From Adineta ricciae (lineage: Eukaryota > Rotifera > Eurotatoria > Adinetida > Adinetidae), in assembly GCA_905250025.1 (NCBI GenBank), contig CAJNOJ010000071.1:366999-430998 (forward strand): a DNA stretch of 64,000 bases, read 5' to 3'. Made by a program: the position numbers and the translations under genes. The notes below the pieces were generated by a model. That model worked only from the letters and a program-made list of their open reading frames with translations, was not told where the DNA came from and did not search any database. Shown piece by piece: positions 51,556-64,000 of this stretch (its first letter is position 1; each line of letters starts with the position of its first letter).

Positions 51556-52578
51556 ATTTTATACCCCAAATCAACATCTAGAATAAAAATATGTTTGCTT
51601 TTTTGATCGTATGACAGACAGTAGAAGAAAAAAATAAACATGATATTTTCATCTTGCTCTTTTCACATGACTGAAGCACACCAGCTTGTTGATAAAACAC
51701 TTTTTTATATCAATATTTCTACTCTTAATCTTCCGTAACTGCTCCACAACAAGAGTCGATTTTTCTGTTCGATGATTTAGTACAAGATAGAGATGCGATT
51801 CCATCGAAACAAAGATTTCGGGCTGATAAGATCAAGTTTGTGGTTATCGACAAGTACTGTGTCATCACAAAGATATGATAATTCAAAGGTGTACCCTTTT
51901 CCCTACTCTTGATTCATCGTCAATAATTTGAGAACTTCATCATCTAGAAAAAAAGAAAATATTCTTATTGGAGTGCAGATATGTATTGAAATTGTTGAGG
52001 AGACTATTATGCTTGCAGGCAGACCTTCAAAATCGGCTGATAAAAAGAAAAAAAACGCATTCAATTTGACAAATATATCATATTGATAGAATAAAACATC
52101 TACTAAACCGCTACCTAAACTAATACAGATCAGTATACAATTCAGAATACAGCTGTAGAGAAATGAAATAGATAATATTTCTATTGTTAATCAATACAAT
52201 ATGTTCCCTTTGAATATTCTCTAAAAACTTCAATGTAATCAATAATTCTATTGGATGATATCTTCCGCCAATCCTAATCGAGCACTCAGCTCTTCATTTT
52301 GATGTTCAATTACACTGCCATCTATCAAAAAGATAAATATTAGAATAATGTAAATTTTCTCGAGAAAAATCTTTTCAAATTCAATCGATCTTTTTTTTAC
52401 AAAATCTACTTTTTACCTCTTGACACAGTATGCATATTGACCTAGTGTATACACGAATCAGTAGAGGTCAATATCACAAACAATTTCAATATGCCGACCA
52501 CCACCTCTCTCTATTCTTTTAATCGCCTGTTGTTTGTTAGTTTTGAATAATATTTCATTCGATTTGTTAGATTTAATA
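51556..52578. promoter_or_regulatory. Divergent spacer, VPS13B / R-Smad
   Basis: About 1 kb between two start codons facing apart; presumably holds both promoters, including that of the downstream six-gene cluster. AT-rich. A possible two-exon, 30-residue minus-strand frame (52417-52435 and 52248-52321) is noted among the findings but not called. Confidence 0.45.
52569..52570 (+). other. Splice acceptor AG just before the first R-Smad ATG
   Basis: ATTTGTTAG precedes the ATG by 9 bases. A second TTTGTTAG lies at 52539-52540. Either could accept a spliced leader or close an intron in the 5'UTR. Confidence 0.4.
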
Positions 52579-54222
<1,644 letters not shown>

Positions 54223-54430
54223 TGAAAGGAAGAAGATTAGGTTGAACAAAATGAAAGTTCATTCTTTTGTCAGATATTTTCACATTTAATCTTTGTATTT
54301 GTCGTGCGGTTTTAGTGTTGTACTTGTTTATTTCGTTCATTTATTTATCATATTCACTTTTTTTGTACATACATACACATGAAAAGCCAATCATTCAAAC
54401 ACTAACATTATTCAAATAATATTTCTTTCT

Positions 54431-54432
54431 AG
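54431..54432 (+). other. Candidate spliced-leader acceptor before eL42
   Basis: TTTCTTTCTAG ends here, 39 bases before the ATG. No upstream donor is needed for a coding exon, and the gene itself is intronless, so trans-splicing or a 5'UTR intron are the two explanations. Confidence 0.5.
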
Positions 54433-54470
54433 ATTTTGTCTTTCTTCTCCATCGAAAGAACAAGTACAAC

Positions 54471-54791
54471 ATGGTTAACGTACCAAAAACACGTCGTACC
54501 TTTTGCAAGGGTAAAAACTGCAAAAAACACACCTTACACAAAGTGTCCCAATACAAAAAAGGCAAAGACAGTGTTCATGTTCAAGGCAAACGACGTTACG
54601 ACATGAAACAAAAAGGTTATGGTGGTCAAAAGAAACCTGTGTTTCATAAGAAAGCTAAAACAACTAAGAAAATTGTTTTACGAATGGAATGTACGGAGTG
54701 CAAATTCAAAAAACAATTAGCCATCAAACGTACTAAACATTTCGAATTGGGTGCCGAAAAGAAGAAGAAAAATCAAGTTATCAGTTACTAA
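54471..54791 (+). CDS. RPL36A: 60S ribosomal protein eL42 (RPL36A/L44 family)
   Basis: A single exon of 106 residues, full family length. It has the zinc-ribbon pairs CKGKNC near the N-terminus and CTECKF near residue 75, and the conserved [17 protein letters not shown] core. The Pro in KPVFHKK is the residue whose change to Gln gives cycloheximide resistance in yeasts; here it is the sensitive form. The protein sits near the E-site of the large subunit. It has no intron although its neighbours have six or more. It follows the R-Smad by 250 bases and precedes the next gene by about 200. Confidence 0.97.
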   Translation: MVNVPKTRRTFCKGKNCKKHTLHKVSQYKKGKDSVHVQGKRRYDMKQKGYGGQKKPVFHKKAKTTKKIVLRMECTECKFKKQLAIKRTKHFELGAEKKKKNQVISY

Positions 54792-54981
54792 TCAACGACA
54801 AGATCACAACAACAACAACAAATATCGTTTTCATCACTTGTTTTGTTTTTGTTTTCTTTTGTTACGTTGATCGACAAGAAATCACAAACGAATTTGTAAC
54901 ATCATTACTTGTTTGCTAATTAAAAGAAAAAAAACAGAAGAAAAGGAGAAACTATTGATAGTTATTTCGTTCTTTTTTTCT

Positions 54982-54983
54982 AG
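54982..54983 (+). other. Candidate spliced-leader acceptor before the 351-residue gene
   Basis: TTCTTTTTTTCTAG, 14 bases before ATG 54997 and 192 bases after the eL42 stop codon. Confidence 0.5.
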
Positions 54984-54996
54984 ATATGAATATTTA

Positions 54997-56345
54997 ATGT
55001 TGTGTGATTCACCTTCAATCTCATCAGCTGATGTTCTACAGCCAACACAAACTAATTGGTCAATGCCGCTTTCAACTGTGAATAATGAGAAAAAACAATT
55101 ATCATTTGTTTATCAACCTGGCGTTGGACTGTACGATAAAAGGCAAGTTGAACTCGATCAAGACTCACAAAATACATTGACAATAGCGGATGATAGTGAA
55201 CATCTACAGGTAACCATGAAATCGTTTTTACGAGTGATATTAACCAACAGAATTTTGTTTATTTTAGCTATTGGAACATTCTTCGGTAGACACATCGGAT
55301 GTTGGCCAGTCAGCATCGTCCCATGATCTGCAGAAGTCTTGTTTACGACCAGAAAAACTATCCGTTGTTGATAAAATTCAATGTTCATCAGATAAAAGAC
55401 ACTCTCAGATAAAATCCAGCAGTGTAGATATATCACCGAAGTAACTTGAAGAACATTATTTATTTTCCGGGAAAAAAAACATACAAAGAATCTACTTGTT
55501 TATTTAGTCAAGAAAACAGTCAAAAACGAAAGTTAAAACAAAACGGACTGTGCAGTAAGAAACTTCGACAATCGTCGCCATATAATGCCACGACAGAATT
55601 AGTAGCAGGTATGCAGAAGTTTTCCTTTCCATGTCAGACAAAAATAAGAATTGACGGCTTTTCTTAGCACATCCGATGGAAAGTTCAACGACGGAAAAAA
55701 GTTTCTTAAAGGAAGCGTCAACTCGTGCAGATATGGAATCAGGTGCAACTGAACCATCAAAATCCAAACTACGATCGAATCGTACTGACCACTCACAAAA
55801 GCAGCCTATCACAACACTCATTAAAAGTTTGTACTATTCACCATTGATAGCTAATCTTGTTTTTTCCTTATTGTTATTAGATGTTCCATTGGTGAAAAAA
55901 TTATCATTCGAACATCAGAAACGAGAAATACCTCCGGCTGACGATGATGAAACTGCAGTTCCATCTCAGGGTCTACTGCTTTGTCCAAAAGATGAGGCAA
56001 GTAAAAAGAAAAAGAAGAAGAAAATTGCGCCAACGATCACTTCAAGCACGTACGTTTTGTTGTTAATTTGTGGTACAAGACGTTCTGGTCTTTTTTCTTT
56101 TCAGAGAACTACTGGATGACGATTCAGTACTTGATTCAATACTTTTCAATGAAATGCAATCAGTTCAGCAGCAATGGCAACAATTTTTAACGTTGACTAT
56201 GGAAAAAGAATTACATATCAGCCCATCCGATGGCAAACGCAAAACGAAATCGAGTAAATTTCAACGTACAAGCGAATTTTTGGCAGCTTATGATCATCTC
56301 TACGACTTTGAAGGGATGAAACACTGGTATCCAACATCAAGGTGA
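54997..56345 (+). CDS. Unrecognised Ser/Lys-rich protein, probably nuclear
   Basis: Six exons (54997-55209, 55268-55440, 55508-55608, 55668-55826, 55881-56049, 56105-56345) join in phase to 351 residues. I do not recognise the family. The first 240 residues look disordered and rich in Ser, Lys, Gln and Asp. There are basic patches that could be nuclear localisation signals (SQKRKLKQN, a run of seven Lys near residue 260). The last 80 residues look folded: acidic LLDDDSVLDSILFNEM, a helix with VQQQWQQF, then an aromatic-rich end (AAYDHLYDFEGMKHWYP). Coding status rests on six exons with matching phases and good splice sites. It lies between eL42 and the second R-Smad. Confidence 0.65.
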
Positions 56346-56511
56346 TATCTTGGATCAGATTTATTATTTTTCTGCTCATTCTTTTCTCTCATATTTTTTT
56401 TTTGTTTTTTTTTTGTATATTTGTCCGCGACCTTTCTTTTATCGAAAAAAAAGAAAATAGACACTAATATGTATATAAACGAAAGTAAACGTCAAACGAT
56501 TTATTTCTTCT

Positions 56512-56513
56512 AG
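56512..56513 (+). other. Candidate spliced-leader acceptor before the second R-Smad
   Basis: TTTATTTCTTCTAG, 12 bases before ATG 56526 and 168 bases after the preceding stop codon. Confidence 0.5.
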
Positions 56514-56525
56514 ATAGCTAGGACT

Positions 56526-58314
<1,789 letters not shown>

Positions 58315-58635
58315 ACAAAATGAAAGTGTGGATTTGACTTGTCGTCCTCTTCTCTCTTTTTTTAGCTCTCTGTCAATATTTCTAATCTGGGTTCTACACC
58401 ATCTCGCAAAAAAACCGGTTCTTTACTCTAGCTGAAAATTTGTCTTCTTGTTATCTTGCTATGTGTTTTCTCTTCTTCTTTTTTGTTGCACGCGTGTATA
58501 TAGATTTGACATTGTTCAACTAAACAACAGGTATGACTGTTAATTGTTACTGGCTCTTTTTTTAGCGTCTATACTTGGCTACTATTATTATTATTATTTT
58601 TCTTTCTTTTTGTGCTATGTACATACATATATAAA

Positions 58636-58641
58636 AATAAA
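58636..58641 (+). terminator. AATAAA signal of the second R-Smad
   Basis: AATAAA about 320 bases after the stop codon and 31 bases before the FKBP12 acceptor. Confidence 0.5.
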
Positions 58642-58671
58642 AGATATAGACGAATTTTCTGTTTCTTTTGT

Positions 58672-58673
58672 AG
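58672..58673 (+). other. Candidate spliced-leader acceptor before FKBP12
   Basis: TTTCTTTTGTAG, 23 bases before ATG 58697. Confidence 0.5.
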
Positions 58674-58696
58674 AATAGTTCATTTAATCAAGAAAG

Positions 58697-59315
58697 ATGT
58701 CATCAGGATTCAAAGTTGAAACAATTAAAGAAGGAAACGGTTAGCTTGCTTTTGTTTGCGTGTGATTTATGAAAGTTTGCGATTGTAATACATTAGGTCA
58801 AAGACCAAAGGCTGGACAACGCGTAACTGTTCACTATACAGGTGAGAGAATAGAAGAAGGTGAAGGATTGATTTTCGAAAGTTAACCTGTAGGTACATTA
58901 ACAAATGGAAAGAAATTCGATTCATCACGTGATCGTAATCGACCATTCGAGTTTACACTTGGACGAGGGTGAGTATCTAGAAATAAAATTATGTTGACAG
59001 AAAAAAACTGACATTTATTTTTTATCTTATCTTCTTTTAGTGAAGTTATCAAAGTAAGTGAGAAGAAGAAAAACTCAAATGAAAATTGCTTCGGATTTGA
59101 ATAGGGATGGGATCAAGGTGTTGCTCAAATGTCAAAAGGTGAACGTGCTACGCTGACATGTCCACCAGATTATGCTTATGGTAAGAAATGATGGTTTATA
59201 GAAATGAATTTTGAAAAAGAAACTCATTTAACTAGGTTCCGATGGTGTCGGTGATGGATTAATTCCAGGCAATTCAACATTGATTTTCGACGTTGAATTA
59301 CTTGATTTCAAATGA
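58697..59315 (+). CDS. FKBP1A: FKBP12 peptidyl-prolyl isomerase
   Basis: Six small exons (58697-58739, 58797-58841, 58893-58968, 59041-59053, 59105-59180, 59236-59315), one of only 13 bases, give 110 residues, the size of FKBP12 (108). The binding-pocket residues of FKBP12 are present: Tyr in VHYTG, Phe-Asp in KKFDSS, Phe in PFEF, Val-Ile and Trp in GEVIKGWDQG, Tyr in DYAYG, Ile in GLIPG, Phe in LIFDVELL. The loop after DYAYG is one residue longer, and His87 of human FKBP12 is not kept. No signal peptide, so cytosolic. In other animals FKBP12 binds the GS segment of TGF-beta type I receptors and holds them inactive, and it also binds ryanodine receptors. Its position next to two R-Smads is notable. 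Confidence 0.93.
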
Positions 59316-59428
59316 ATGGATGAAGCTTAAAGCAAAATATTTCAAGAAAAGAACCTCTTTTTTATGATAACCATGCTTTTTAAAAGAATGACAAAGTCTT
59401 TAGCGCAATTCTGATCAACGATTTTCTA

Positions 59429-59434
59429 AATAAA
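59429..59434 (+). terminator. AATAAA signal of FKBP12
   Basis: AATAAA 114 bases after the FKBP12 stop codon and about 58 bases before the next acceptor. Confidence 0.5.
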
Positions 59435-59490
59435 CTTATTCTGCCCCGTTTGCAATTTTAAATCACTCGTTAAAAGCGATCATTTACTCT

Positions 59491-59492
59491 AG
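59491..59492 (+). other. Candidate spliced-leader acceptor before SCCPDH
   Basis: TTTACTCTAG, 12 bases before ATG 59505. Confidence 0.5.
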
Positions 59493-59504
59493 ATTTCGAA
59501 AATC

Positions 59505-61274
59505 ATGTCAAATCGACTTGATGTACTTATTTTCGGTGCGACTGGTTATACAGGCCAGTATGTCATCGAAGAAATGGCAAGAAAAGGAAGACAGTTTGGT
59601 TTGAAATGGGGTGTTGCCGGACGAACAGTAGAGAAACTAAAACAAGTCCTTCAGCAAGCATCCGATGTGACAGGTGTTCAAATGATTTTGAGTTAATCGA
59701 TAGACTATCTAATTGGTATTGTTCTCTAGGTATTGACAGCCTGACTTCAACTGTCGATACAGTGACAGCGAATATCACTAATCAACAGTCATTAGTCAAT
59801 ATGTGTGCACGAACGAAAGTTCTAGTCAATTGTGTTGGACCCGTATGCACTAATAGGCGAGAAAAACAAACGATTCTAAATGGTTTTTTAGTACCGACAT
59901 TATGGTGAACCAGTAGTTCGAGCTTGTCTTGAAGCACGTACACATTATGTTGATATTTCTGGTGAACCACAAGTAAAGAACAGAAGTGATTGGTACTTGA
60001 TATTTGATAATTTTCGATGGTACAGTTTCTAGAAACAATGCAACTTCGATATGATAGCCAAGCTGCCGAACGCGAGGTCATAGTAGTTGGTAGTTGCGGT
60101 TTTGATTCACTCGTTGCTGATCTTGGCGTTGAAACTATTCGGCAAGAATGTGAACGAAACAATCTTGGTACACATCAATGCAAAAATATATTATAAATAT
60201 TACTTCCTAGATTTTGCTTAGACATCGCGTTGACTGAAAGCTTCCTTACTTTAAAATACGGAACAATAACAGTATGGGCAGTACTTCTTGACAAAGATCA
60301 AACGACCGATGTTCATCTTTTTCTTCAAGGGTGGGTTGATTCATTATGCAACATGGGAATCAGCTGTCTATGGATTTTCTCACGCTAACGAGCTGAAACA
60401 TCTTCGACGACAACTGTTTCCGCAAAAACTACCCTATCCGAAAGCTAAAATACATAGGTATCGGATCTGTATGTGAATTGAAATAGAGTTCACTTGTCGG
60501 ATTCGATTTAGAAATGTAGTCTTTCAAACAATGATCCAAGGCCAACCAATTTGGGCAGTACCATTTCCTGGTAGTGACAGATCTGTTGTTCAACGAACAC
60601 AGTATTTCAATTACACAAAACTAAACAAAAAACCAGTTGAGAAAACATTTCTTTATTAAAAATACCATTGAAAATGTTTAATTTTAGGTTCGCTTTCAAG
60701 CGTATTTACAACTACCATCGTTGTTTTCAGTTGTTAAACTAGTCTTTTTCGGCTTAATATTTTCGCTTTTGGCAAAATTTAAATTCGGAATCCAATTACT
60801 GCTCAAAGTATTCCACAGATTAAAATTCTCAAATTCTTTCTTAACTTTCCTTTATTTTAGTTTCCCGGTTTGTTTTCCAGTGGACTGGTAACTACAGAAG
60901 GACCAACACGACAAGATGTAAATCGTAATAAAATGTAAAATTATTGAACATCCTTGTTTTCTTTAGTGTGAACATGCAAAATTTAAAATGACATTCCTGA
61001 CACATACAGAAAATAATCAGAAACTGATTCATGAATTTGTTGGACCTGATCCAGGCTATCTAGGTACATCGAAGATGTTAATCGCCTGTGCAGTCATGTT
61101 GATTAAAGAGAACGAGCGTGTATCAGTGAAGTAAAACAATGTGCTCATTATATGCGTAACCTTTGATTATTTTCCTTTTGCAGAGGTGGAGTGTTGACAC
61201 CAGGTGCAGCATTCGGACACACAACTATAATGGATTTCTTGGGAAAAGAAGGACTTACATTTACCAAAAAATAG
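59505..61274 (+). CDS. SCCPDH: Saccharopine dehydrogenase-like oxidoreductase (SCCPDH)
   Basis: Eleven exons (59505-59673, 59730-59842, 59892-59972, 60026-60167, 60222-60271, 60330-60457, 60512-60635, 60688-60807, 60861-60917, 60967-61130, 61184-61274) give 412 residues (human SCCPDH 429). The N-terminal Rossmann fold has the dinucleotide motif IFGATGYTGQYV, then NCVGP, YRHYGEPVV and HYVDISGE. The C-terminal half matches SCCPDH rather than true saccharopine dehydrogenase: GSDRSVVQRTQ, a hydrophobic segment VVKLVFFGLIFSLLAKF, EGPTRQD, and the end GGVLTPGAAFGHT. SCCPDH is found on lipid droplets and membranes in mammals; its substrate is not known. Exon 5 uses the second AG (60,221), because the first would give an immediate stop. 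Confidence 0.9.
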
Positions 61275-62531
61275 ATTTTCATAATTCTTTTTTATTGATT
61301 TAATCTTCTTTTTTCCTATGTGATTAAAAGGACCGAGAATGAAATGAATTGATTTGTTCATTTTTTCAATTTATTAAATACTAGCGAACTCCTCTACTAG
61401 TGCGTATCATTCATTTTTTAATCAAAGTAATTATAATATTATTCTTTCAAGTATTGATATCCTTGGACTGAAAATAGAAAATGACGTGCACTCAAGTGAC
61501 GCGTTGTATACAACTGATTTGAAACGATTCAAAGAAAGAATCTTTTTTTCTTTGAGTGACCAAGAGTGTAAAAATTGGCCACAGAGAACACACCAAACCA
61601 CTGGCAAACTGGCATTGATGTAGCTGCTCGCGTCGTAGTCAAAAATTCACGGTATTTTTTGACCGTCACTCGAGGAACCAGAGGATTAGATGATAGTTTA
61701 AGCATGGCAGCAATAGGATTAATCTTCCCTTTTATATTTCTTGTCATTTAAAAAAACACGGCACTTGCAACAATGCCGGCGATGACGTTTGTGGCCAATT
61801 CGAGCATTTAAACTAAAGTTAAAAAAGTTCCACAAGATCAGCTGAATAAAACTAAGAGAATAATGAAAGATTGCATAAATACTATCTATTGTTTAACGAA
61901 CACAAGACTTAACTGTTACCTATTTCGCTTCCCGGTTTGTTTTTCGGTGCATTAGCAATTAAAGAATCCATTTTAGAAATCTTTTTATTGATTCTATTTT
62001 CTCTCGGATGAGTCGACGCATTGATTGTATGAAATCTATTTGTTTTTCTTATGTACAATCATTCGGAAAGATGTTTGCTTGATATCTTTTTCTTTATGAG
62101 TACAATGTTGTCTAACTTATAAACTAAAAGTGCTTATCAAATATTGATCAATTGTAGAAGGACAAATAATATCGTGAATAAATTGTAACGACATTTGAAC
62201 TTCGTCAAAAAAATTGATTTCCCTCGAGTAACATATTGTTATAAAGTACACGGAAAATCTTTTATTATTCAATATCATTAGTTATTCGAACAACATAATT
62301 CTGTTGATTTTACAATCAAAAAGAAAAAAATTATTCTATAGCGAAAAGCACGTGAACTTATTATTTTCCTTTGATTTAAAATACCTATTGAACCCTTGGT
62401 CTTACGAACGATAGAATTCAAAAATAAGTTAACCGTTTCGATAGACAGATAGATCGTTTTACGAGACATGAATAAAGAATCTATACGAATATGGATCATT
62501 TCCATCTTTTTCTCATCGTCATACATTAACA
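61275..62531. other. Spacer after SCCPDH
   Basis: 1.26 kb, AT-rich. It holds the SCCPDH 3' end and, at about 61,570-61,980, a decayed fragment listed separately. An 8-base inverted repeat (CAAAGAAA/TTTCTTTG) lies near 61,530. Nothing else recognised. Confidence 0.55.
61570..61980 (+). pseudogene. Decayed SCCPDH 3' fragment
   Basis: Plus-strand pieces resemble exons 7-9 of the adjacent SCCPDH gene in order. RVVVKNSRYF recalls RSVVQRTQYF; GLIFPFIFLV recalls GLIFSLLAKF; AFKLKLK just before AAGTTCCACAAG recalls the exon 8 end before GTATTCCACAG; and CTTCCCGGTTTGTTTTTCGG (61929-61948) is close to the start of exon 9. Stops and gaps break it up. A worn-out tandem copy is the best reading, but the match is short and by eye. 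Confidence 0.35.
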
Positions 62532-63420
62532 ATGCAACAAAGTCGATCCTATGCACAATTTTCGAACGATTACGATCATGTCGTTGTAGACAATAACAAT
62601 TCGAATCCTCATTTCACACCAAATGATTCTGGTATAAGTTGTGATGAGGATGAAAGTGGTTTTTCGAATGGATTTGATTTCGATACTATCGATCCCATTG
62701 ATTCATCGACAATAACAATCACTGATGATGGTATCGTTTGAAAAGATCTAAATGAAAAACAAGAATTTGTTCTTTTATTTTTTAATTTTGTTTCAGCTCA
62801 TAGAGCAGCAGTTATTCAAGATGATGACAAGAAATATTTCTGTGACAATACCGTCTGGGCTTGGCATGGCGAATTCGGCCGATTGGTCATGGCAACCGCT
62901 ATGACATACAATGTCGACTATCGTCTTATACCATATGAAGCACGGTTCATATGTCCACGTGTATTAAATGCTTTCTATTCATTGACGCAATCAGAGAATG
63001 CCAAAGCACAATTTAAATGTGATACGTGTGGACATTGTTGGACATCAATGCGTGCGCGTTGTACATTCTATATCTCGAAACCTAACGAAGGCGGTATCGT
63101 TTTATTGAGACTTTACGCGCAACAATGTCAATATTGTTATTCAACTGTTCATCCATTGTGGTATTTCGGTAATTCAAAGCTTTCTCCCATTAGAAGAAAA
63201 ATAATGATTTGATTTAGATGAAATATGTCGAGTGATGAAAAAACTAGCAAAGACAATATGTGAATGTTTCTTTCCAAATTCTGTTTCGTCGAACTATTGG
63301 GATATAACTCATAATGGTACTCAACTAGTACGACGTTTAATCCAACGAAAAGGAAGTATGAATTCACAACATTATTCTGCCCTGTGCGAAGCATGTCAAT
63401 TTCATTCATGTTATTCATAA
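62532..63420 (+). CDS. RTP-like 3CxxC zinc-binding protein
   Basis: Three exons (62532-62730, 62797-63168, 63218-63420) give 257 residues. The first 70 are acidic and Ser/Asn/Asp-rich, probably disordered. Residues about 75-257 carry the 3CxxC zinc-finger arrangement: FKCDTCGHCW, then QQCQYC, then a C-terminal LCEACQFHSC. The order, with a helix VMKKLAKTICECFF between, resembles receptor-transporting proteins (RTP) more than ZAR1. Vertebrate RTPs carry chemoreceptors to the cell surface and end in a membrane anchor; none is seen here, so membrane trafficking should not be assumed. RNA binding as in ZAR1 is an alternative. Confidence 0.7.
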
Positions 63421-64000
63421 GAAAGAAAAAGTTGTTGTTTTTACTGATTTCCAGATATTTATATTCTTCTTTTTTTTTCGATTTTTTTCTAATGATGATT
63501 CTTTTCCGACAGTTTCCTTCTGTATAATAACTACATGATGATGTTTATGAAACAAAGAAATATATTTAGAAAAACATACATAGTGAATCAATGTTGTTAG
63601 ATGTGCAATTCTTTGATTTACGTACAAAAGTTTGACCGCTCGTATTGAAACTGTTGATTCAATATTTATTGTAGAAAAATATTCTACTGAATACTTTATT
63701 GGTCGTATTTAATAGAATGAAAGAGAGAAAAAGATTCATTTCGATGATTCATCGTTGAATACAAGTCAATTTAATAGGCATCGATATTCAGAAATCAATA
63801 GAGCATAAAATAAATCATTTCTAACATTCAAGTACTTCGTTTTGTTCCTATTGTAAGAAGACAGATTTTTCTTGTCATCGAGATAAACAACCGTTACAAT
63901 GAGCGAATGCTTTTGAAACGGTAATCGAACAGTTGGAAACATTTCTTTCGTTTTTTTTTTATTTAATCCGTTATGTCAATGTCATCCGTCCTCTGTCAAT
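63421..64000. other. Right-hand spacer
   Basis: 580 bases of AT-rich sequence after the RTP-like gene. No open frame with recognisable content; presumably its 3' end and part of the next intergenic region. Confidence 0.55.

Larger units (their letters stand above)
58315..58696 (+). other. Spacer between the second R-Smad and FKBP12
   Basis: 382 bases, rich in poly-T and CT tracts, with an ATT triplet run near 58,580. It holds an AATAAA (58636-58641) 31 bases before a pyrimidine-AG acceptor (58672-58673): the 3' end of one message close to the start of the next. Confidence 0.55.

Noticed and set aside
61529-61747. 72-codon minus-strand frame after SCCPDH
   Set aside because: The plus strand of the same bases reads as a decayed SCCPDH fragment, which explains the apparent coding look better.

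Overview
This is animal (metazoan) nuclear DNA: AT-rich, dense with genes that are split by many very short GT-AG introns (mostly 43-60 bases), on both strands. The genes are ciliary and signalling genes of animal type (axonemal dynein, CFAP99, beta-tubulin, Smads, a CUB/lectin receptor). The short introns, the likely spliced-leader acceptors just before start codons and a locus present twice at a few percent divergence fit a bdelloid rotifer (Adineta or Rotaria type). That placement is inference; no rRNA or mitochondrial marker lies in the window.

Layout. 1-15,104 (minus): a DNAH2-type dynein heavy chain of at least 35 exons, running off the left edge. 15,105-20,824: a 5.7 kb spacer without a convincing gene. 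20,825-22,187 (minus): a compact SMAD4-like co-Smad. At 22,659 there is a single N. After it, 22,664-31,491 repeats 13,911-22,658 in the same order: dynein exons 1 to part of 3, spacer, co-Smad. Because the repeat begins exactly at the N and cuts the dynein mid-exon, two unmerged haplotype contigs joined end to end are at least as likely as a true tandem duplication.

31,601-34,884 (minus): a type I membrane receptor with two SUEL-like lectin domains, a CUB domain, one membrane helix and a long tail. 35,163-37,628 (plus): CFAP99. 37,764-37,837 (minus): tRNA-Arg(UCU). 37,911-39,550 (minus): a divergent beta-tubulin with one in-frame TGA. 40,054-42,468 (plus): a TBC1D25-type Rab GAP. 43,606-51,555 (minus): a shortened VPS13B/COH1.

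52,579-61,274 (plus): six closely spaced genes in one direction: a Smad2/3-like R-Smad, ribosomal protein eL42, an unrecognised 351-residue protein, a second (Smad1/5-like) R-Smad, FKBP12 and an SCCPDH-like oxidoreductase. Each has a pyrimidine-AG acceptor 9-39 bases before its ATG and gaps to the next acceptor of about 170-360 bases, as expected of a trans-spliced operon. A decayed SCCPDH fragment follows, then an RTP-like 3CxxC zinc protein at 62,532-63,420.

The main theme is TGF-beta/BMP signalling. A co-Smad, two R-Smads and FKBP12 (a type I receptor silencer in other animals) lie within about 37 kb. The R-Smads keep their zinc ligands and MH2 domains but have lost the canonical MH1 DNA-binding hairpin, which only the co-Smad keeps. 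A second theme is cilia (DNAH2, CFAP99, tubulin). All exon models were built by eye from splice sites and reading phase.
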